Positions 59,201 through 64,000 of a stretch of 64,000 nucleotides of DNA are shown piece after piece. Below the pieces are notes generated by a model. The model saw nothing but the letters and a program-made list of their open reading frames with translations. It was not told the DNA's origin and ran no database searches. The stretch spans positions 5,216,363-5,280,362 of the forward strand of contig SSBO01000009.1 in the NCBI GenBank assembly GCA_005281725.1. Reading direction: 5' to 3'. Position 1 is the stretch's first letter. Each line of letters starts with the position of its first letter. A program made the position numbers and the translations under genes. The stretch is from Wuchereria bancrofti. Its lineage: Eukaryota > Nematoda > Chromadorea > Rhabditida > Onchocercidae.

Positions 59201-62200
59201 TAAAAGTCGTTTTCAAATCAATAACTACAGAATATCGGTATGAATTGTGCATACTGAAGAGCTATTAAGTTCTGGTTCAAATATAAATAGCTAATGGATA
59301 GTTGATGCATTATATCTGATATAATCTCAAGCTGTGCAATGCCATTTTTCTCGAAATGAAGTTAAATTGTTTAAGTCACGCTAAATTTTAAGCTGCTACA
59401 AGGCAATCAGTTTTTTGTAGCATTTATCCAAAATATGGTCAAGTCATATTTTTCGAGTACATGCTTCAAAATACTGAACCATATCCAGCTGTCATCGTTG
59501 TGGACACTGCTGAGAGCACATTGAAGTAAGCTGTTTAGCTTTATCGGAATTTGTAATTGGAATTGTCCTCTTGGAATCCTGCAAAAAACATATTACGATT
59601 TCAAATGATTAAGAAGGCTGCAGCAATATTCTAAAATTCAGATTTCTATCCTGTTTCTCCTCAAAGGGATCGAGAATTGCTAATAAATGTTTGAAAATTA
59701 TTCATGATAAATTTGAATTATAATTAGCATGTGTTTTGTTGCAATTGTGAAATAATAATTTATTAAAATATTGTAGACCACTTTTTGATGTGGGATTATG
59801 GCAATATTACAAAAATATGTACGGAATTGAAACTCCACTTGAAAGGGATCTTTATCAAGTATCAAGAAAGGATGAACAAATCACCGAAGTGCACATTTTC
59901 CTGAAACCCATGGAAACTATATGTGCACCGTTTATTTACGATGGATTTACACTGCCTCAGGAACAAATCAAAAATCAAGTTAAAGTAGCGTGAGAAATTA
60001 CATAAAAATTTAAGAATGCCTATGTAGGGGGTTTTACTATTTCTTTTTCTGCAGTCTACAGTCAATTTTTACTATTTCTTTTTCTGCAGCCTACAGTCAA
60101 TCAATATTTTATTTCTACTTTTCGCTATTCCTAATCATCTTGGTAACATCTATGCACTGCTGGGAAGAATCCCGCTGATTTAATGCTTTTTACAACTGTA
60201 ACAACTGCTTTGTACAATTGAGTAGATTCTGAATCGTTTGAAATATTTATGAATCTATCTGTAAGTTTCAGATAATATTCAAAAAGAAAAGTGGTGGTGA
60301 ACCGATAGCAATCTTAGACTTATTGATTGGAAATCGTCATAACATTATTTCTAATTCATTTCGTTTCTATCACGAAGCGGAAACAACGCTGTCTAAGATT
60401 ATTCATATTACCGGATATAAAAGTAGTCATCGAAACAGTTTTTAAATTCATTTTATCTTCAAAGCAAGAAATAAAATTCATATAATGTTGGCTGTCTCTA
60501 AAGTGTTTATTTCAGATCGTGTGTTTTCGATTCGTTGTACGGATCCCCTTGTACTGACTTCATTTAAGAACAATTGCGATGGCTCTCAGGATTTACTTTT
60601 TACAGTATGTTTAACTTGATTACTATATGGAAAATAAAAATTTTATGGCAGTTGTTTTTTTCTCTCAATTCTCAAATTTTGTTTTTTCTATTCATGATGA
60701 ATTTGCAACTTTTTAGTGTCAAACTGGTAAAGCACCGATGTTGCGAACATTCACAGTAATTTTTTTTGCTGACCAGTATTACAGCACTGTTCTGGGAGCA
60801 TGGTTAATACACATTCATTCGGTGAATCAAATCAATCTAAATGCTGTTCGAGCACAACTCATTAAAATTCCCATCGTTTTGAAGTAGATGAAGATTTTTG
60901 ATATTCGAAATTTTACTTTCACTTGGTTGTAAGAGACATTTCCTTGAAATTCATTTCTTCACCTGGAGAAGTGAGAATTCATATATTTTATTGCAACTAT
61001 CTGATCAAATTTTATTCTTTTTCAATTTTCCTTTTGCTTTTTTAACATTTACCTAAGCAATGCATGCTTATGATAGATTAAGGAAATGAATTACTATTTA
61101 TAAATTACTTTTAGAACTGATGATAAATACGTTGGCTTGGTTCATTTCGGATGCTCTTCAAAAAATCTTGAGGTTCATCCATCAGATGCAATTGCAGTGC
61201 AATATGGTGGCACTTTGAATGCTGTAGTTCATTTCTTACCCAATTTTATAGGTGAATTCCTTTACTGGATGTGTTCTTAGCAAAAGAATATAAACTACTG
61301 TGTTCAAGTATAGAAATGTAGAATAACTTTTTCCTATACTCCCCTAATCTCTATACTCGCCTAGCGATCCTTTCTCAAGGTCAGTCAATATTGATTGTGT
61401 TGTGATAGTCTTATCAGTTCCTGAATCCGCAGACGATGTTCATCCTTCTCATCGAAAAATGCCTTCTATGTAAAACGATCAAAGGTACGGCGCCTATTCA
61501 TATCATCAAGAACTGTCTTCTGTGTAAATCCTCATCTGGAAATGCCTTATATTTAAAAAGATCAAAGATATGATATCTATTTTTGTCATCAGGAAATGCC
61601 TTCTGTGTAAACTCTCATCGAAAAATACCTTCCACTTAAAAAGATTAAAGATATGGTATCTATTTTGTTATCAAGAAATGCCTTCTCTGTAAATTACTCA
61701 TCGAAGATGCCTTCTATTTAAAAAGATCAAAGATACGATATCTATTCTTGTCATCAAGAAATGCCTTTTATGTAAATTCTCTTCAAGGAATGCCTTTTAC
61801 TTAAAAAGATCAAACATACGATATCTATTCTCGTAATCAAGAAATGCCTTCTATGTAAATTCTCATCGAGAAATGTCTTCTACGCATTAAGATCAGAAAT
61901 TCTTCGCTGTTGTGGAACTAATAGAGATTAATATATGTTTAACAAAAAAGTTTTATTTTGAAAAATGAACATTTCTGGAAGTTTATTGTGAATTTAGAAG
62001 AAGGAAATTTAATATTGCACGATTTACGTTTTAGTAATATGCATAGTAAGTGAACCTTCAGTCACTGAACTATATTCGTATCCTTGATTAAATTCAGTTA
62101 TATTTGAGTAACATCGAATATCCGCTTTAGGACTTGTGGCCATATGGATAAAATGATTGCACTCAGACACTGAATACCTTTGTTCTGTGTTTACTTTCAG

Positions 62201-63013
62201 AAATGTGTTTCCAGCCATTGTGATTTATTAAAACATAGATATCGAATATTTGTCATGTAAGAAGAACTGAGATACAAAAAGTAAATTGTGAATTCCATAT
62301 TTCTTGAAGGTTTCCGTATGTTGTTGATTTCGGCAACTGATGAACGAACAAATCATTTGCTCTATCAGTGGATGATTGCAGTAAATGTGCAAGAAGCAAA
62401 CATCACAAAAATGTTCGAAGTTTACTTGCAAAACAACGGGGATCAAACAATCGTAAGTCATATTATCGCACGTTTTAACATCTATTCATATTAGCATCAA
62501 AAAAGATATTTCCAGAAATTTTTGTTATTTTAATTTTTATCATGATATTACGTGAACATTTGAATTATTTCATATTTTCGTTTTTTCAGGCATTAACTGT
62601 GAAGAATCGGTACAGTGTGCAACGCTCGTTTCGGATTTCTTGTTCGCATCCAGAGTACGTCCGGATTGAAAATGATATCGTTATGCTTTCTGGATACAAA
62701 GCAACTGATGTTTCTATAATATTCCTGCTAAACAATGGAGTGAAATTACCTGAGGTATTCATCTCATCTTTTTTTAATGCTTATAATGGTAACAAAACAT
62801 TTTTTATTTGCAGCTGAATTTTTAAACATTAATTTTCAAATCTTTCTCCTGCAATTTCTGTAATTCCTCCTTATTAATCATTTGCAAGTTAAAATTCAGA
62901 TTTGATCATCTTCCAAAAATTTCTTTCATTTCCAGGTGCTTATATTTGTTACGAATGTGGAAAACAATCTTCAAGAAGAAGCCTATTCTATGAAATTGAT
63001 TTATCATGATTAG
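53205..63013 (+). CDS. nphp-4: Nephrocystin-4 (ciliary transition-zone protein)
   Basis: About 31 exons: 53205-53357, 53458-53583, 53669-53723, 53880-53991, 54100-54305, 54418-54620, 54796-54923, 55003-55120, 55200-55305, 55461-55585, an uncertain part 55846/55891 to about 56234, 56377-56474, 56625-56767, 56930-57002, 57135-57218, 57379-57478, 57559-57702, 57939-58083, 58446-58590, 58823-58904, 59119-59237, 59421-59525, 59777-59978, 60272-60422, 60516-60604, 60717-60883, 61115-61251, 62310-62452, 62590-62754, 62936-63013. Excluding the uncertain part, the frame totals 1234 codons including the stop. Colinear NPHP4 landmarks are VVEVVEGEE, LPLYPGSPKALF, IGVHNGL, CWGAWCPFAG, FTIEFYRF, VRYMVDGDSF..IVDVWDADSLLPLGK, LASVGHPC, SGGEPIAILDL..FRFYH, RCTDP, VNVQEANITK and the terminal EEAYSMKLIYHD. 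NPHP4 works with NPHP1 at the ciliary transition zone; in nematodes cilia occur on sensory neurons. The minisatellite at 61440-61895 lies in one of its last introns. Confidence 0.95.
53608..53658. repeat. GT-rich microsatellite in an nphp-4 intron
   Basis: TGTACGTGTGTACGTATATG then a run of TGTATGTG(TG)n precedes the acceptor TACATTTCAG of exon 3. Confidence 0.8.
56553..56870. repeat. Diverged ~55-bp direct repeat flanking an nphp-4 exon
   Basis: TTGCAAGACGGTAATGCTTA at about 56551-56608 recurs as TTGCAAGATGGTAATGCTTA at about 56816-56873, with ACACTCTTCTTAAAARAGCA in both. The two copies sit in the introns on either side of the exon at 56625-56767. Confidence 0.9.
60033..60101. repeat. 2 x 34 bp tandem duplication in an nphp-4 intron
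   Basis: Each copy contains TTTACTATTTCTTTTTCTGC followed by AG and YCTACAGTCAAT. The duplicated unit carries a good acceptor consensus (TTTTTCTGCAG), but no coding exon follows either copy. Confidence 0.9.
61440..61895. repeat. Minisatellite, 83-bp period, about 5.5 copies
   Basis: The anchor word GATYA(A) recurs at 61477, 61560, 61643, 61725, 61808 and 61891, a spacing of 82-83 bp. Each unit contains two related half-units built on RAAATGCCTTCTATGTAAA and CATCGARAAATGCCTTCTA, so the array has a roughly 41-bp substructure. It lies in the intron 61252-62309 of nphp-4. Confidence 0.95.
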
Positions 63014-64000
63014 AGACGAATCCCTACCAAAAACACTTCAGTGCAAGATAAAACACTTTTGAATACCAGTGTGTAAAATATCAAAGGACAAAACTTCAAA
63101 TTATAATATTACCTCCAAAACAAAATTGACTTTAGGATTACTCTAGTTTTGTTCTAGCATGATATTTTAAGTAAGCCTCTTACAAAGTATACAACGGTGT
63201 TGTACCTTGTATTCCTTTTCCTTCCAATAATCAAAATTTTGGCCCGCTGATTAATTACCGACAAAAGAAATATGTGGTTAGAAATCAACCTGTAATTACA
63301 TTAAAACTTTAAGGTGGATGAAAGTTTTTGCTGAGAAGTTGAAGATTAGAGAAGTTTTTCTTTCAACGTAATCAATCCTACTAGTTAGGTATTCATTCTA
63401 AAAGTTTATACAATTCTGCGATACATATGGTAGTAGTTATATTTGAAGTCGAATAATAATAATTCAAGTATTAATGCAATGCAGTATAGGATATACTAGA
63501 ATCCAGAAAATAGTTCACTCAAATTCAAGTTAACTTCCTATTTGTGGACTAAGATTTACATTTTTCTGGTGTTACTCTTGATGGTATAACCACTCAAGAT
63601 CCTTGGGGTATGCTTATCGCACTGCTAAGTCCAAAATACTTTGTCCAATCGGTTACCCTTTGTTTGCATAATGGAAACTACCAGGTATCGATTTCAGTTA
63701 AATCTGAAAATTTCGTTCAAGATAGAAACTTAGATTTTTGTAATTTAACTTTAATTGAATTAAAGCTCTGATTTAAAATGCTATTTGTTTCTTCTCCAAT
63801 CTTTGTTAGATATATTCTGATAATACATTGACGTGTAGTTGTTGTTTAAATACATTGAACAGGCAAGGATGAAAGAGTCATACGTTATTTATGACCCCAT
63901 CGTACGCTCGTATTGCATCATTTTTCGTCATCCAATCATCAGAAAAAAAGATTAAAATTTCAGCTGTGTCTCGCTTTTCGTATTTGTGTGTAAAAAAAAT
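63014..64000. other. Right-edge region after nphp-4
   Basis: It contains the nphp-4 3' flank, a 72-codon open frame at 63553-63771, and a further short coding-like stretch near 63870-63950 (MKESYVIYDPIVRSYC) followed by a TTTCAG acceptor near the edge. It may hold exons of a gene that continues beyond the window, but this is not established. Confidence 0.4.
63553..63771 (+). CDS. Possible exon(s) of an unidentified gene at the right edge
   Basis: A stop-free plus frame of 72 codons contains VTLDGITTQDPWGMLIALLS and KYFVQSVTLCLHNGNYQ. The CAG|GTATCG at the end of NGNYQ (63685) could be a donor. Amino-acid composition looks more coding-like than the flanks, but there is no convincing acceptor upstream and no family is recognised. 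Confidence 0.2.
   Translation, partial: DLHFSGVTLDGITTQDPWGMLIALLSPKYFVQSVTLCLHNGNYQVSISVKSENFVQDRNLDFCNLTLIELKL

Overview
The window looks like an AT-rich nuclear chromosome segment of a parasitic nematode, most likely clade III/filarial. The reasons are eight animal-type multi-exon genes, introns mostly 50-400 nt (some above 1 kb), nematode-style TTTTCAG/TTTCAG acceptors, and apparent trans-splice acceptors a few bases upstream of several start codons. The species cannot be named from the sequence alone. No bacterial operon, CRISPR array, rRNA gene or intact tRNA was seen.

Layout, left to right. 109-708 (-): two exons of a Kunitz-domain protein that probably runs off the left edge. 6325-11405 (+): a 12-exon AMP-binding acyl-CoA synthetase/4-coumarate-CoA-ligase-like enzyme. 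15409-17394 (+): a small single-pass membrane protein with a CCGxxCC motif, not assigned to a family. 18068-22572 (-): an 8-exon Gi/o-like G protein alpha subunit. 26528-32070 (-): COP9 signalosome subunit 1 (csn-1). 33070-38952 (+): an Enhancer-of-zeste H3K27 methyltransferase (EZH/mes-2). 44658-52060 (-): cyclin L (cyl-1). 53205-63013 (+): nephrocystin-4 (nphp-4). Exon chains were assembled by eye. For acyl-CoA synthetase, the membrane protein, G alpha, CSN1, EZH and cyclin L, the summed exon lengths give uninterrupted frames of 529, 201, 352, 657, 685 and 528 codons.

The genes do not form one pathway. csn-1/mes-2 and cyl-1/nphp-4 are two head-to-head pairs, each with about 1 kb between start codons, so regulatory sequence may be shared. 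The membrane-protein gene and the G alpha gene converge tail to tail.

The most interesting signals are: (1) the EZH protein has leucine where the conserved SET-domain tyrosine (human EZH2 Tyr641) is expected; (2) a candidate 74-nt poison exon in the cyclin L gene; (3) a partial duplication of the csn-1 terminal exon; (4) a fold-back element with perfect 34-bp terminal inverted repeats inside a G alpha intron; (5) Kunitz domains lacking one or both cysteines of the Cys14-Cys38 bridge; (6) the uncharacterised CCGxxCC membrane protein. Intergenic DNA holds minisatellites, a (TTA)n-type microsatellite and a degenerate tRNA-like element.
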